A stretch of 64,000 bases of DNA from Marinobacter sp. ATCH36. Lineage in GTDB: Bacteria; Pseudomonadota; Gammaproteobacteria; Pseudomonadales; Oleiphilaceae. The notes beneath the pieces are model-generated. The model had not been told where the DNA came from and did no database searches. It saw nothing but the letters and a program-made list of their open reading frames with translations. Shown piece after piece: positions 9,918 to 19,255 of this stretch (positions are counted from its first letter, which is position 1; every line of letters begins with the position of its first letter). Location of the stretch: positions 186,001 through 250,000 of the forward strand of contig NZ_JAMJPL010000004.1 of the NCBI RefSeq assembly GCF_023555055.1, in the 5' to 3' direction. A program made the translations under genes and the position numbers.

Positions 9918-10358
9918 TCACACCTTGATATTAAATAACGTCAGCGGTTCATCCTGCTGCAAGTTTTCTGCCAACCTCAATGCAACCTCATCCGGAATCT
10001 GGCGAATCACTTCCTGAGTAGACTGATCGACCACTTTCACAATCGTCTGTCCCAGATCATTATCCACTTCAAACTGCAGATCCCGCTGGACGTTCTGAAC
10101 AAAATCGTTCAGTTGCGATACCGCTTCATCCAGTTTCTCCCGCTGCGCTTCGTTGCGATTCTCAAGCCGCTCGGCTTTCGAAGGCTCCTGAGCCTGGGTG
10201 GGAGACTGAGTGCGGTCCGCACGGCCAGCCGATGAGGGTGCAACCTGGGCTGAGGCATTCCTGCCTTCGGCCTGAGATGACGAAAGTGCCCGAGCCGGAG
10301 CCTGCTCACTGGATCGAACCAGCTTCAAATCCGGGCTGTTCAGGTTAACGTCATTCAT
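9918..10358 (-). CDS. flaG: FlaG flagellar protein
   Basis: The 146-residue protein has a low-complexity Ser/Ala/Gln-rich N-terminal half and a conserved FlaG domain from residue ~75 (LNDFVQNVQRDLQFEVD, then VVDQSTQEVIRQIPDE). FlaG affects filament length in several polar-flagellate bacteria. It sits between flagellin and fliD as in Pseudomonas and Vibrio. A GCCGTTAA -10 box lies upstream (10376-10383), but the nearest TAAA is 18 rather than 15 bases away, so a FliA promoter is doubtful. Confidence 0.92.
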   Translation of the reverse strand: MNDVNLNSPDLKLVRSSEQAPARALSSSQAEGRNASAQVAPSSAGRADRTQSPTQAQEPSKAERLENRNEAQREKLDEAVSQLNDFVQNVQRDLQFEVDNDLGQTIVKVVDQSTQEVIRQIPDEVALRLAENLQQDEPLTLFNIKV

Positions 10359-10389
10359 AGCTCACCTCGCTATCCTTAACGGCGTTAAA

Positions 10390-10420
10390 CCGGGGCGTCT
10401 CTTTATCAGACAAACCCCGG
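10390..10420 (-). terminator. Hairpin downstream of flagellin gene
   Basis: A CCGGGG/CCCCGG stem with an inner GTCT/AGAC pairing is followed on the minus strand by only three Ts. It probably attenuates or ends fliC transcription before flaG. Confidence 0.5.
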
Positions 10421-10440
10421 CTTTTACCGCTATACCCCGA

Positions 10441-11904
10441 TTACTGCAGGAGGGACAGAACCTGCTGTGGGCGGGCGTTCGCCTGCGCCAGTACAGAGAT
10501 ACCAGCCTGCTGCAGTACCTGGGACTTGGACAGCTTCGCAGTTTCTGCGGCGAAGTCGGCGTCCAGGATACGGCTGTTGGCGGCGCTCAGGTTTTCTGAG
10601 GTTGTGGCCAAGTTAGTAATAGTCGACTCAAATCGATTTTGCGTCGCACCGAGAGTGCCTCGAAGAGAGTTCACGGTATCAAGGGCCCGGTCGATATTGG
10701 CTATCGCGTCATTGGCGCCAGTTACTGAGGAGATGTCAATGTTACCAATAGAGTTAGACGTGTCGAGCGCTTGAGTTCCGCTACTAAAGCCTTGACCTTG
10801 AACCCCTGCGTCAGCCTGATCTGCCGTAATTTCAAAAGACTCATCACTGTCTAGAGACACAGTGCCCGTAACAATATTATCAATCGCTCCACCAGAGGCA
10901 TCGAGATTTGCAAAAATCGCACTATCTGCGGCGCCGGTACCACCAAATGCGATATTTCGCCCATCCTCGGCTGACAAAACAAGCTCATTCGAATCATTTA
11001 GCGACGCTTTGACACCGGTCTGGTTGCTGACCGTGTTGATCGCATCTCTAAGAGATCCGCTTGTATCGCCATTCGTCACCTCTGAAACACTGATGTTCAC
11101 ACCATTGATCGTGAAATCACCAGCATCAATACCAGCCGTTTCCGCAGTAATGGCCCCCAAATTCGTCTCAGTTGCGTTCGCCTCAGCGGTAACGCCAGTC
11201 GTGCCTGCAACCGCGTTAATTGCATTCGCAAATGCAAGTGCGGAGCCTGAGTCGCCAGCGGTCGACACGCCGTCAGATTGGGTACTTATTGCAGTCCCAT
11301 TTATTGAGAGATCCAAAGCTGCATTACCCGTGATTGTGGCTGCTGCCACATCGTCAGCAAGCGTAGTTCCAGTGGAAGTCACTGTTGCATTGGCCCCCAA
11401 CGCATCAGCTTGCGCATCACCAATAGAAACCGAGATCGTCTGGTTGGCGTTTGCGCCTACCTGAAATTGCTCGCCGTCGAAGCTACCGTCCAGAATATTT
11501 TGGCCGTTGAACTGTGTAGTCGTAGCAATTCTGTCAACTTCTGATACCAACTGATCAACTTCTTCCTGCAAAGAAGCTCTGTCTGAAGCAGAGTTGGTCC
11601 CGTTCGCTGCCTGCAGCGCCAGATCACGAATTCGCTGCAGGGAGTTTACAGTCTCCTCAAGCGCGCCTTCAGCAGTTTGCGCAAGAGAAATACCATCGTT
11701 GGCGTTACGCTGGGCGACATTCAAACCTGAAATCTGAGACTGAAATCTGGTTGAAATGGCCAGTCCAGCCGCATCGTCTTTGGCAGAATTGATGCGCAGG
11801 CCAGAAGACAAGCGCTCCAGAGCCTGATCATTAATTCTTTGCGAACTATTCAATTGATTCTGCGCGGAAAGTGACGCGACATTGGTGTTAATACCGAGAG
11901 CCAT
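10441..11904 (-). CDS. fliC: Flagellin 1
   Basis: The 487-residue protein has both conserved flagellin ends: N-terminal [14 protein letters not shown] with [20 protein letters not shown], and the C-terminal helix ending [13 protein letters not shown]. These form the D0/D1 coiled bundle of the filament. The central ~200 residues are variable, Ala/Thr/Ser/Asp-rich and surface exposed. A clear FliA promoter lies upstream. It heads the fliC-flaG-fliD-fliS block and is divergent from a second flagellin gene. Confidence 0.96.
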   Translation of the reverse strand: MALGINTNVASLSAQNQLNSSQRINDQALERLSSGLRINSAKDDAAGLAISTRFQSQISGLNVAQRNANDGISLAQTAEGALEETVNSLQRIRDLALQAANGTNSASDRASLQEEVDQLVSEVDRIATTTQFNGQNILDGSFDGEQFQVGANANQTISVSIGDAQADALGANATVTSTGTTLADDVAAATITGNAALDLSINGTAISTQSDGVSTAGDSGSALAFANAINAVAGTTGVTAEANATETNLGAITAETAGIDAGDFTINGVNISVSEVTNGDTSGSLRDAINTVSNQTGVKASLNDSNELVLSAEDGRNIAFGGTGAADSAIFANLDASGGAIDNIVTGTVSLDSDESFEITADQADAGVQGQGFSSGTQALDTSNSIGNIDISSVTGANDAIANIDRALDTVNSLRGTLGATQNRFESTITNLATTSENLSAANSRILDADFAAETAKLSKSQVLQQAGISVLAQANARPQQVLSLLQ

Positions 11905-11991
11905 ATTGCTTCTCCTTCGACTGGTGTCGTTATTTCATGGAAAAGGTGTGGCGCCCGTTTTTGGTTTGGGAGCGCCTCCCTGTTGCAATGC

Positions 11992-12018
11992 TTAACGGCG
12001 CTTGATTTGGTTCCTTTA
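11992..12018 (-). promoter_or_regulatory. Sigma-28 (FliA) promoter for flagellin 1
   Basis: On the minus strand, TAAA, exactly 15 bases, then GCCGTTAA differs from the FliA consensus GCCGATAA at one position. It lies about 90 bp upstream of the flagellin 1 start, leaving a long leader. The rest of the 382-bp gap (11905-12286) is AT-rich and holds the divergent promoter described next; nothing else was recognised. Confidence 0.88.
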
Positions 12019-12170
12019 GAAAAAACGACCAAAAGATTGTAATAGAATGTAAAAGCGGCAACGTTATTCCTGTTTTCACGTCATGGAAATGCCAGAAACC
12101 TGCTCACCGGACGATTGCTGGCTAAATTTATGCTATGCATTTCAATCAACTAAGCTAAATCTGAAAGAAC

Positions 12171-12185
12171 TGGCACACCCTTCGC
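12171..12185 (+). promoter_or_regulatory. Putative sigma-54 promoter for flagellin 2
   Basis: TGGCAC-N5-TCGC places GG and GC exactly 10 bases apart, as in -24/-12 promoters; the -12 box is TCGC rather than TTGC. No FliA-type box was seen in this direction. Almost the same sequence precedes the TPR-methyltransferase gene. Confidence 0.5.
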
Positions 12186-12286
12186 TTACTTCCCTGCAAA
12201 ACGGCAAATAAACGACTTTCCGCCGGCAAGGCGCCCATTTTGATCGGGCACTGGGTTACCGGCATCTCTGAGCAGGGAGAAAAGAT

Positions 12287-13816
12287 ATGCCTCAGATCAT
12301 CAACACCAATATTGCGTCGCTGAATACTCAGCGCAATCTGAATGCGTCGCAGGGCGATGCCAATCAGGCTCTGGAGCGCCTTTCCTCTGGTCTGCGCATC
12401 AATTCTGCTAAAGACGATGCCGCAGGTCTCGCCATTACCGAGAGGTTCACCTCCCAGGTTAAAGGGCTCAACCAGGCCATAAGAAACTCTAACGATGGCA
12501 TCTCTCTAGCTCAGGTAGCAGAAGGCGCACTTGGCGAATCAGGCAACATTCTTCAACGGATTAGAGAACTAGCAGTTCAATCGGCTAACGCGACGAACTC
12601 CGCATCAGATAGACAAGCTCTCCAATCAGAGGTTAATCAGCTGAAAGAAGAACTAGAGCGGATCGCAACTACAACAGAATTCAACGGTCTCAAGTTGCTG
12701 GACGGTAGCTTTCAAGCTCAAAACTTTCAGGCAGGTGCCAACGAGAATCAGACAATAGCCGTATCGATTGAGGGTGCAAGAACGACTGATCTGGCGAACA
12801 ACACCATAACGGCTCAGAACACGATCCCCAGATCCGGCGCTGGTTCCACAACTGCCGCCAGTGCTGATGGCTCTGTAACCAACACCATTGGTGAACAAGA
12901 TCTTACAATCTCCAGCTCCATCGGTGAAGCAACAGTGAACATTGATGAGGGCGATACAGCAGAGCAGATTGCTGCAGCCGTAAATAACGCGACTGAATCC
13001 ACTGGTGTACGAGCCAATGCAAGAACCACTGCCGAGTTCTCCGAATTGGGTGGAACAGGCGATGGAACCGGCACGGTTTCAATGACCATCTCAAGTGGTG
13101 GCCAGAAGGCAACCATCTCTGCTCAAATTTCGGATACGGATGATCTTCGATCACTTGCCCAGGAAATCAATGCTGCGTCGGGTAAAACGGGGATTACAGC
13201 AGAGGCAGATGACAGCGGAACTCTTAGACTCATTCAGGCTGACGGTAAAGATATCGTAGTCGAAGAGTTTTCGACCAATGCCGACGACACTACTGTTAAA
13301 TTCAAAGGCAGTTCGGAAGATGCAGCTGACGCAATAACACTGGATGCCTCCGATGATAGTATTGACAGCGCTCGTGCATCCGGCGAAATCTCGTTTGACT
13401 CCTCATCATCTTTTGCGGTGACATCAAGCGCTAATGCTGGCGCCGCTCAGGGCAGCATTCTAAGTGTTGATGCAGGAATTTCTGTTGGCTCAACACCTGA
13501 AGATGTAAGCACTATTGATATCGGTTCATTCCAGGGTGCCACAGACGCATTGGCAATTGTTGACGCAGCGATAGAACGAATCAGCGGGATTCGTGCCGAC
13601 TTGGGTGCTGCACAAAACCGTTTGGAGTCCACTATCGCAAATTTAAGTACGACTTCCGAAAACCTCTCAGCGGCAAGGTCCCGTATTCAGGATGCGGATT
13701 TCGCAGCAGAAACCGCCGAACTAGCCCGCACCCAGGTCCTCCAACAGGCCGGCCTCTCGGTCCTGGCCCAGGCCAACGCAAGGCCTCAGCAGGTGTTGCA
13801 GCTGCTACAGGGCTAA
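12287..13816 (+). CDS. Flagellin 2
   Basis: The 509-residue flagellin has the conserved N terminus ([18 protein letters not shown], then [20 protein letters not shown]) and the C terminus ([13 protein letters not shown]) of flagellin 1, but an unrelated-looking central domain rich in Thr, Ser, Asp and Ala. It is transcribed away from flagellin 1. The start is preceded by AGGGAGAAAAG. A strong terminator follows at 13840. Two flagellins under different promoter types suggest a mixed filament or alternative expression. Confidence 0.95.
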   Translation: MPQIINTNIASLNTQRNLNASQGDANQALERLSSGLRINSAKDDAAGLAITERFTSQVKGLNQAIRNSNDGISLAQVAEGALGESGNILQRIRELAVQSANATNSASDRQALQSEVNQLKEELERIATTTEFNGLKLLDGSFQAQNFQAGANENQTIAVSIEGARTTDLANNTITAQNTIPRSGAGSTTAASADGSVTNTIGEQDLTISSSIGEATVNIDEGDTAEQIAAAVNNATESTGVRANARTTAEFSELGGTGDGTGTVSMTISSGGQKATISAQISDTDDLRSLAQEINAASGKTGITAEADDSGTLRLIQADGKDIVVEEFSTNADDTTVKFKGSSEDAADAITLDASDDSIDSARASGEISFDSSSSFAVTSSANAGAAQGSILSVDAGISVGSTPEDVSTIDIGSFQGATDALAIVDAAIERISGIRADLGAAQNRLESTIANLSTTSENLSAARSRIQDADFAAETAELARTQVLQQAGLSVLAQANARPQQVLQLLQG

Positions 13817-13839
13817 TCGCCAACTTCAATGAAGTAACC

Positions 13840-13874
13840 AAAACAGCCGGACCCAAACCCGGCTGTTTTATTTT
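13840..13874 (+). terminator. Terminator of flagellin 2
   Basis: An 11-bp stem AAAACAGCCGG/CCGGCTGTTTT around an 8-nt loop is followed by ATTTT. It is a canonical intrinsic terminator 24 bp after the stop codon. Confidence 0.92.
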
Positions 13875-13928
13875 GGGGTCAGACCCCAAGACATTTCGCT
13901 CAACCAAATGCACTGGGGTCTGACCCCA
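13874..13928. repeat. GGGGTC-type palindromic element
   Basis: TGGGGTCAGACCCC and GGGGTCTGACCCCA bracket a 27-nt interior. The interior (AAGACATTT...) is a diverged version of the elements at 16191 and 17704. Confidence 0.88.
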
Positions 13929-13949
13929 GCGTATTTGCAGTGGCCTGAT

Positions 13950-14045
13950 CGGCTCGGGGGTGGGGGTACCTTTTCTGCCAGAAAAAGGTGTCTGAGCGCA
14001 GCGAGTTCTTTTTCCAAAGAAAAGGTACCCCCACCCCCGGGCCAG
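13950..14045 (+). repeat. 95-bp palindromic repeat, copy R2
   Basis: The outer stem CGGCTCGGGGGTGGGGGTAC pairs with the segment ending CGGGCCAG; the inner hairpins are the same as in R1. Together with the element at 13874 and the promoter at 14089 it fills the 374-bp gap between flagellin 2 and the next gene. Confidence 0.9.
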
Positions 14046-14088
14046 CCACCGCAACCATCAGGCAACGCCCCAGCACCAGGTCAGAAAC

Positions 14089-14103
14089 TGGCACACCTTT
14101 CGC
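14089..14103 (+). promoter_or_regulatory. Putative sigma-54 promoter of TPR-methyltransferase gene
   Basis: TGGCAC-N5-TCGC with GG-N10-GC spacing is nearly identical to the box upstream of flagellin 2 (ACTGGCACACC, Y, TTCGC), and both are followed by CTGCAAAACG. Confidence 0.5.
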
Positions 14104-14190
14104 AGTAACACTTCCAAAGCACTGCAAAACGTCAAAAAACTGCAGACCATTGCCGCTCAGATTGCCGCGGCGGGTTTTACGAGGTGTCCC

Positions 14191-16188
14191 ATGCAAGCAC
14201 AGCACAACGTTCACGCCACCGACGCACAGAAGGCTCACATCGCGCGGCTTCTGCTGCAAGCGAACTTGGCCTATGGCGAATCCAACAGCCCGATATCGCT
14301 GGCTCAGCGGATTAAAGCTCGGTATGAGTGTCGTGGCTATCTGAACGAAGTTCTGGCACAAGAACCCTCTAATGCGGATGCCCTCGGCCTGCTGGGACGG
14401 GTGGAGATGGACGATGGGGGCCTAGATAAAGCACACACCCTGTTCACCGACAGCCTCAGCCAGAACCCCGCGCAACCGCAGCAGTTCATCAACCTGGGCT
14501 ACTGGGCCATCAAATCCGAACGCCCGGCCCTGGCGGAGCAGTATTTCATCCAGGCCCTGGAGATGGACCGGCAATCCGCCGCCGCTTTCTGTGGGGTTGC
14601 CCATGCCAAGCGTTTACAGGGCGAGTTCGATGTCGCCTACCTGCATTACCGCAAACTGCTGGAAACCGGCCTGGAATGGCCATCCATCTACAGCGGCATG
14701 CTCACCTGCGCTGAACACCTGGACGTGAAGAAAGCAGACACAAAGCTGGCCCGGGACGCCATCCTCTTGTTAAGTCATGACGGCCTGCCCCACCAGGAAA
14801 TCGGCCGCTTCGTGGCGGCAATCATCCGCCAGCAATACGACCTGGACAACCCGAACGCACAGGTGGCTCTGGATGCCGCCAGCGACGACGAACTGCTGAT
14901 CCTGGCACTGGAAAAAACCCTGATGCCAGACCCAGCCGTGGAAGAACTGGTCACCCTGCTGCGTCGCGCCATTATCGCCGAAGTGGCACAGACCGTGGAG
15001 TTGCGGGACGAGCTCCAGCCACTGGCACTGGCGCTTGCCGTATACGCAGACCGTACCGGCTACGCCCTGACCGCGGAAGACGACGAGGAACGCCTGGTCT
15101 CAGCCATCAACGACAGCATCTGCGCGCAACTGGCCCTGGGAGAAGAGCAGGACGGCATGATCGGTTCGCTCATCATTAGCGCGTTGTACGGCGCCATGTT
15201 CCACCAGAAGTTCGCCGTTCAGCTTGGTCGCTGGAACCTGGTGGACTGGCCGGTCGCGATGCAACCGGTGATGGCCGCCAGCTACTACAACCGCGCCTCC
15301 GAAGAAGCTATCAAACAGAATTTCGACGAGAAAGCCGAAGAGCTTTGCCTGGAAAAAACCGACGTACCCCAGGCCTGGCCCAACTGGTCGAAACTCGCCT
15401 ATCGCACCGAATCCAGCCTGAAAACCACGATGGCTACGGAGCTGGGCATGAACACAGACCAACTGCCTGGCACCCTACGCATCATGGTCTGTGGCGCCCA
15501 GTCCGGCCAGCGCGCCATGGAACTCGCCCACTACTTGAAGGACGTGGAAGTGATTGCCGTGGACGAATCCCTGGCCAACATTGCCAAAGCCACTCGCCTG
15601 GCCGGCGAAATGGGCATCAACAATATCGTCTTCTGGCCTTGGTCCATCGCCCAGCGATTTGTAGCGGATGATCACAAGGTGCATTGGATAGAAATCGGCC
15701 GCCTGCCCTCGGCGAATATGACCGATGTATCTCTGGCAGCCCTGGTCAGCTCAGCCACCGGAAACGGCGCCGTGGTGCACATGCACACCGCCGTTAACGA
15801 ACAGACCGACGGCGACCAACAGATCCGCCGCCTGATCGCCCAACACAACCTCAAGCCCACCCGCACCGCCCTGCGCCAGTTGCGTAGAATGGTATTGACC
15901 AACCGCCACGACCCGATGTGGCAAGCGCTGTTGGAAGAAACCAACTTCTACGGCCTCGGCGGCTGCCGTGACCGCTGGTTCTGCGAGCAGGACACTGCGC
16001 AACTGAAAGAACTGATGGCGCTGGTGAGTAACGAAGTGGAATGGAAACTGGTGAAGGCCCGGGATACCGACGGCCACAGCCTTGCGACTAAGCCCGTGCA
16101 GAAGCAAATCCAGGCCGAAGCCCTGGGCAGTGAAGTGCAGAGCCTGATGGGGCAAGGATTGTCAGTGTACTTTCAGCGCCGACGCTGA
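14191..16188 (+). CDS. TPR-repeat and SAM-methyltransferase-like protein, candidate flagellin-modification enzyme
   Basis: The 665-residue protein starts with tetratricopeptide repeats (residues ~40-170, for example ALGLLGRVEMDDGGLDKAHT). After a helical middle it has a Rossmann-like region at ~430-480 (RIMVCGAQSGQRAMELA, then VEVIAVDESLANIAKA), which resembles methyltransferase motifs I and II. TPR-methyltransferases next to flagellin genes often modify flagellin. The promoter shared with flagellin 2 supports that idea, but the substrate is inference. The stop codon lies 3 bp before a GGGGTC repeat. Confidence 0.65.
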   Translation: MQAQHNVHATDAQKAHIARLLLQANLAYGESNSPISLAQRIKARYECRGYLNEVLAQEPSNADALGLLGRVEMDDGGLDKAHTLFTDSLSQNPAQPQQFINLGYWAIKSERPALAEQYFIQALEMDRQSAAAFCGVAHAKRLQGEFDVAYLHYRKLLETGLEWPSIYSGMLTCAEHLDVKKADTKLARDAILLLSHDGLPHQEIGRFVAAIIRQQYDLDNPNAQVALDAASDDELLILALEKTLMPDPAVEELVTLLRRAIIAEVAQTVELRDELQPLALALAVYADRTGYALTAEDDEERLVSAINDSICAQLALGEEQDGMIGSLIISALYGAMFHQKFAVQLGRWNLVDWPVAMQPVMAASYYNRASEEAIKQNFDEKAEELCLEKTDVPQAWPNWSKLAYRTESSLKTTMATELGMNTDQLPGTLRIMVCGAQSGQRAMELAHYLKDVEVIAVDESLANIAKATRLAGEMGINNIVFWPWSIAQRFVADDHKVHWIEIGRLPSANMTDVSLAALVSSATGNGAVVHMHTAVNEQTDGDQQIRRLIAQHNLKPTRTALRQLRRMVLTNRHDPMWQALLEETNFYGLGGCRDRWFCEQDTAQLKELMALVSNEVEWKLVKARDTDGHSLATKPVQKQIQAEALGSEVQSLMGQGLSVYFQRRR

Positions 16189-16190
16189 TC

Positions 16191-16243
16191 GGGGTCAGAC
16201 CCCCGGACATTTGGCGGCATCAAATGTCTTGGGGTCTGACCCC
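16191..16243. repeat. GGGGTC-type element, left flank of hipBA1
   Basis: GGGGTCAGACCCC and GGGGTCTGACCCC enclose a 27-nt interior with an ACATTTG/CAAATGT stem. The sequence is nearly identical to 17704-17756. It overlaps the 3' end of hipA1 and supplies its stop codon. Confidence 0.92.
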
Positions 16244-17388
16244 AAAAGTTCGTCCAGGTGGGCCAGAACATTTCTCTGGTCCTCATTTAACGGCCCCTTC
16301 AGCCGCCTCTGGACATAGACTTTAAGTTCGGACAGGCCGGCTTCACATTCGTCGAAAAGCCGCTCCGCCTGGCCTGCCGTCAAGTCACAAACCTGAATAC
16401 CGAACCGGAGCAGGTGCTTTCTGTTCCACCATTTTTTACTGCCCATCAGCGTCAGTGCAGCAACGTCATGACGGATGTAGGCCGTGGTGCTGACCACGTC
16501 GTAAGCCGGCGCCAATCGCACTGACGCAACATTTTCATAGATCAATCCGAAGTTCTTGAGATGCCCGTCACCGTTCTGGAGACGGTTGTTCATGACCACC
16601 ATCTTGAAAAACTGCCGCAGAGATTCGGCTTTGAAACGCGGGTTCACAAACGTCTTTATGGTTTTGGCGACCTGCTCGTAACTACCACTGTACTTGTCAT
16701 CCCTCGACTTTGCCTGCAGCACACACATATCCTCAAATCCCATCGGTAGTCCCTCCTGCGTCAGATCGAATCGCTTCATGATAAACAGCGACTCGTCCTC
16801 CGAAAGATAGAACTCGGGAACGGGAATACCGGCGTTTTTCAACGCCAACATGCAACAGTACTCATTGAGCGCCAGGGCGGGATACTCCGCTCCCGAGGAT
16901 TTAACGATATAGTCTTCGAGTTTCAGCGTTGCCTTATTTTCCACCCGGGCCAGAACCTTGGGCTGCACACCGCTCAGCGCAGACCGCAGTGCAAAACGCT
17001 GCACCAGCTCCTCGAATAAACCGTCGTTATTGCCGTAAAGCAGGTGATCAAGCTCCAGATCATCGGGCAATCCGGAATCTGCTACCCCATAGTGGACGCG
17101 CCCCCGAATACTGGGCGCCAACAGGCTCAACACGCCGAAGTCGTCCGTTTCCGTCAGCTTGGCAAACTGTTTTTTGATCACAGAGAGCAGGTACCCTTCC
17201 GGCAAGTGCATCTCAAAAACGGGGTGCAACCGGGGGTGAACATAGTCCCGAAAGCGGACAGGCATGGTCAGTGATACGAACTGATCAGGGCTGGCATCCG
17301 GGGCATAGCTGAAAACGAACTGCTGATCCTCCCCGACCAACGTACCGGCAGCGCCGCCCTCAACACGGACATTCAGCTCATTGCTCAT
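16195..17388 (-). CDS. hipA: HipA family kinase toxin (module 1)
   Basis: This 397-residue HipA-type serine/threonine kinase has the ATP-binding loop ALSGVQPKVL (about residue 133) and the catalytic segment NGDGHLKNFGLIY. HipA kinases phosphorylate targets such as aminoacyl-tRNA synthetases and cause growth arrest unless bound by HipB. It overlaps hipB1 by 11 bp. The last ~15 residues (GSDPKTFDAAKCPGV) are encoded by the GGGGTC repeat rather than by native hipA sequence, so the natural C terminus has been replaced. Activity is plausible because the kinase core is intact. Confidence 0.88.
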   Translation of the reverse strand: MSNELNVRVEGGAAGTLVGEDQQFVFSYAPDASPDQFVSLTMPVRFRDYVHPRLHPVFEMHLPEGYLLSVIKKQFAKLTETDDFGVLSLLAPSIRGRVHYGVADSGLPDDLELDHLLYGNNDGLFEELVQRFALRSALSGVQPKVLARVENKATLKLEDYIVKSSGAEYPALALNEYCCMLALKNAGIPVPEFYLSEDESLFIMKRFDLTQEGLPMGFEDMCVLQAKSRDDKYSGSYEQVAKTIKTFVNPRFKAESLRQFFKMVVMNNRLQNGDGHLKNFGLIYENVASVRLAPAYDVVSTTAYIRHDVAALTLMGSKKWWNRKHLLRFGIQVCDLTAGQAERLFDECEAGLSELKVYVQRRLKGPLNEDQRNVLAHLDELLGSDPKTFDAAKCPGV

Positions 17389-17620
17389 CCCTCAGCTCCT
17401 CCAGCGTAGGGAACGGAGATTTTTCCCGAACAGACAACTCATAGCCAAGGTAGTCCAGTATCTTGATCACCTTACGAACACCAACATCGCCAGACCTGCC
17501 ATTTTCAAGCGCATTGATCGTTGCACGGGACAGGCCAAGGTGGTCGGCCATGACTTGCTGGGACACGCTCTGCTGACGCCTCAGAGTTGCGATTGTTTTT
17601 CCAAGAGTCGACAAATCCAC
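17378..17620 (-). CDS. hipB: HipB-like XRE antitoxin (module 1)
   Basis: The 80-residue protein has an XRE helix-turn-helix (VSQQVMADHLGLSRATINALENG, residues ~20-42) and a C-terminal tail that overlaps hipA1. It would neutralise HipA and repress its own operon. The start is a GTG at 17618-17620. The upstream AT-rich region has an inverted repeat TATACTTTACA/TGTAAAATATA. Confidence 0.88.
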   Translation of the reverse strand: MDLSTLGKTIATLRRQQSVSQQVMADHLGLSRATINALENGRSGDVGVRKVIKILDYLGYELSVREKSPFPTLEELRDEQ

Positions 17621-17640
17621 AGAATCGCACCTATAGCTAA

Positions 17641-17684
17641 TATACTTTACATTTAAACCTAAATATTTTTATTTGTAAAATATA
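17641..17684 (-). promoter_or_regulatory. Putative hipBA1 operator
   Basis: Arms 17641-17651 and 17674-17684 form an 11-bp inverted repeat with one mismatch, 20 bp upstream of the hipB1 start, in an AT-rich stretch. Autoregulation by HipB is inferred. Confidence 0.5.
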
Positions 17685-17702
17685 TTAACCATAATTAAAG
17701 AA

Positions 17703-17757
17703 TGGGGTCAGACCCCCGGACATTTGGCCGCATCAAATGTCTTGGGGTCTGACCCCA
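17703..17757. repeat. GGGGTC-type element, right flank of hipBA1
   Basis: It is nearly identical to the 16191-16243 element (one base different in the interior) and in the same orientation, so the two bracket hipBA1 as direct repeats. It ends 3 bp before the sbcB stop codon. Confidence 0.92.
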
Positions 17758-17760
17758 TGT

Positions 17761-19206
17761 TTAGACGTAGGGAATCAAAGACTCGCCATATAGATGCAAC
17801 TCCTCCAGAACATGCCGTCTTTCCGGCGTCAGTTCCGGGTCCGCGGCCAGGCGTTGCAGTTCATGGGCGTAAGCTTCCAGTGATCGCCAACCTTTCTTGG
17901 GATTCATCAGGCGCTGGCTGCGGAATTCTTCCCAGCGGTCCATTTCTTCGCCGATCAGGGTATTGGGATAGTTCCTGGCGCGGTAGCGGAACAGCAGTTC
18001 ATCCAGTCGGGCGTCCTCGAACCGTATTTCCTGCTCACCCAGCGTCTCCACCGGTTGTTGCAGCAGCCAGTTCAGTTTTTCACGGTCGGTTTTGCTGATA
18101 AAGCCGCCAGCGTAGAGCTGTTCGTCCGGGTCGGTCAGGTCGCCTTCGTGGGGCTGGTCGAAGGCCTGGGCGATGCGGGCTGGCAGGTCCGGGGCTTTGC
18201 GGAGGATGGCCAGGTGCTCACGCAGCTTGTCACCGTCCAGCGCCAGTTCCGCCAATCGGTCTTCGGAGAGCGACTTCAGCATGGTCGCCGGAGCCAGTAC
18301 CGGGCACTTGTTCAACTGCACACCTTTCAGCGGAAAGCGGCTGGTGCCCTCCCCCAGTTCCGCCTGGGAAGTAAACACCCGCTCACGGATCTGATCAGGC
18401 GTGGCGTGGATCAGTTCGCTGGGGTCTTCCCGCAGGTCGTAAACAATCACCAGGTTCTTGTTGGTCGGATGATCCGCCACCGGAGCCACCATCGCGCAGC
18501 AGCCCCGGGTGGCCGGGTACTTGGCGGATATGTGGAAGACCGGTTTCATGCTGGCGGTATCCAGCATGGCGCGGGCGGAATGTTTGTCTTTGTTCTGCAG
18601 CACGAAATCGAACAGTTTGGGCTGCTTTTCCTTGATCAGCCTGGCCACGGCGATGGTGGCCTCCACATCCGACATGGCATCGTGAGCTGCTTCGTGGGCG
18701 ATGCCATTAGCCGCTGTCAGCTCCTCCAGCCGGAAGCTGGGGCTACCGTTTTCTTTCTTTGGCCAATTGATCCCATCCGGCCGCAACGCATAGGTCAGCC
18801 GCACCATGTCGATGATGTCCCAGCGGGAGTTGCCGTTTTGCCATTCACGGGCGTAGGGATCCCGAAGGTTGCGGTACAGGGTGTGGCGGGTGACTTCGTC
18901 GTCGAAGCGCAGGCTGTTATAACCCACGGCACAGGTTCCGGGCTGGCTGAAGGCTTCATTGATCTGGGCGATAAACTCCGCCTCGGGGAAGCCATCCTCC
19001 AATGCCTTTTGCGGTGTAATGCCGGTAATCAGGCAGGCTTCCGGCGATGGCAGGTAATCATCGGCCGGTTTGCAGTAAATCACCAGCGGGTCTTCGATGA
19101 TGTTCAGGTCCGCGTCTGTGCGCACACCGGCAAACTGGGAGGGGCGATCGTGTATGGGGTCGACGCCGAAGGTTTCGTAATCATGCCAGTAAAAAGAGCG
19201 GATCAA
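17761..19206 (-). CDS. sbcB: Exodeoxyribonuclease I
   Basis: The 481-residue protein is full length for ExoI (E. coli 475). It degrades single-stranded DNA 3' to 5' in recombination and mismatch repair. The DEDDh exonuclease motif I is DYETFG (D9, E11); AVGYNSLRFDDE forms motif II; HDAMSDVEAT forms motif III. The SH3-like and helical C-terminal domains follow, including RYRARNYP. It is a single leftward gene. The stop TAA directly abuts a GGGGTC palindrome, which may also serve as its transcript end. Confidence 0.96.
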   Translation of the reverse strand: MIRSFYWHDYETFGVDPIHDRPSQFAGVRTDADLNIIEDPLVIYCKPADDYLPSPEACLITGITPQKALEDGFPEAEFIAQINEAFSQPGTCAVGYNSLRFDDEVTRHTLYRNLRDPYAREWQNGNSRWDIIDMVRLTYALRPDGINWPKKENGSPSFRLEELTAANGIAHEAAHDAMSDVEATIAVARLIKEKQPKLFDFVLQNKDKHSARAMLDTASMKPVFHISAKYPATRGCCAMVAPVADHPTNKNLVIVYDLREDPSELIHATPDQIRERVFTSQAELGEGTSRFPLKGVQLNKCPVLAPATMLKSLSEDRLAELALDGDKLREHLAILRKAPDLPARIAQAFDQPHEGDLTDPDEQLYAGGFISKTDREKLNWLLQQPVETLGEQEIRFEDARLDELLFRYRARNYPNTLIGEEMDRWEEFRSQRLMNPKKGWRSLEAYAHELQRLAADPELTPERRHVLEELHLYGESLIPYV

Positions 19207-19255
19207 GGGACTAAGCTCCTGCTGAATGAGTTTAACGCAAGCAGGAGTTTAGCAT

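Noticed and set aside
10376..10405. FliA promoter for flaG
   Set aside because: GCCGTTAA is present but the nearest TAAA is 18, not 15, bases away; left as a note only.
13868..14108. Several overlapping short frames on both strands
   Set aside because: They are translations of repeat R2 and the GGGGTC element.
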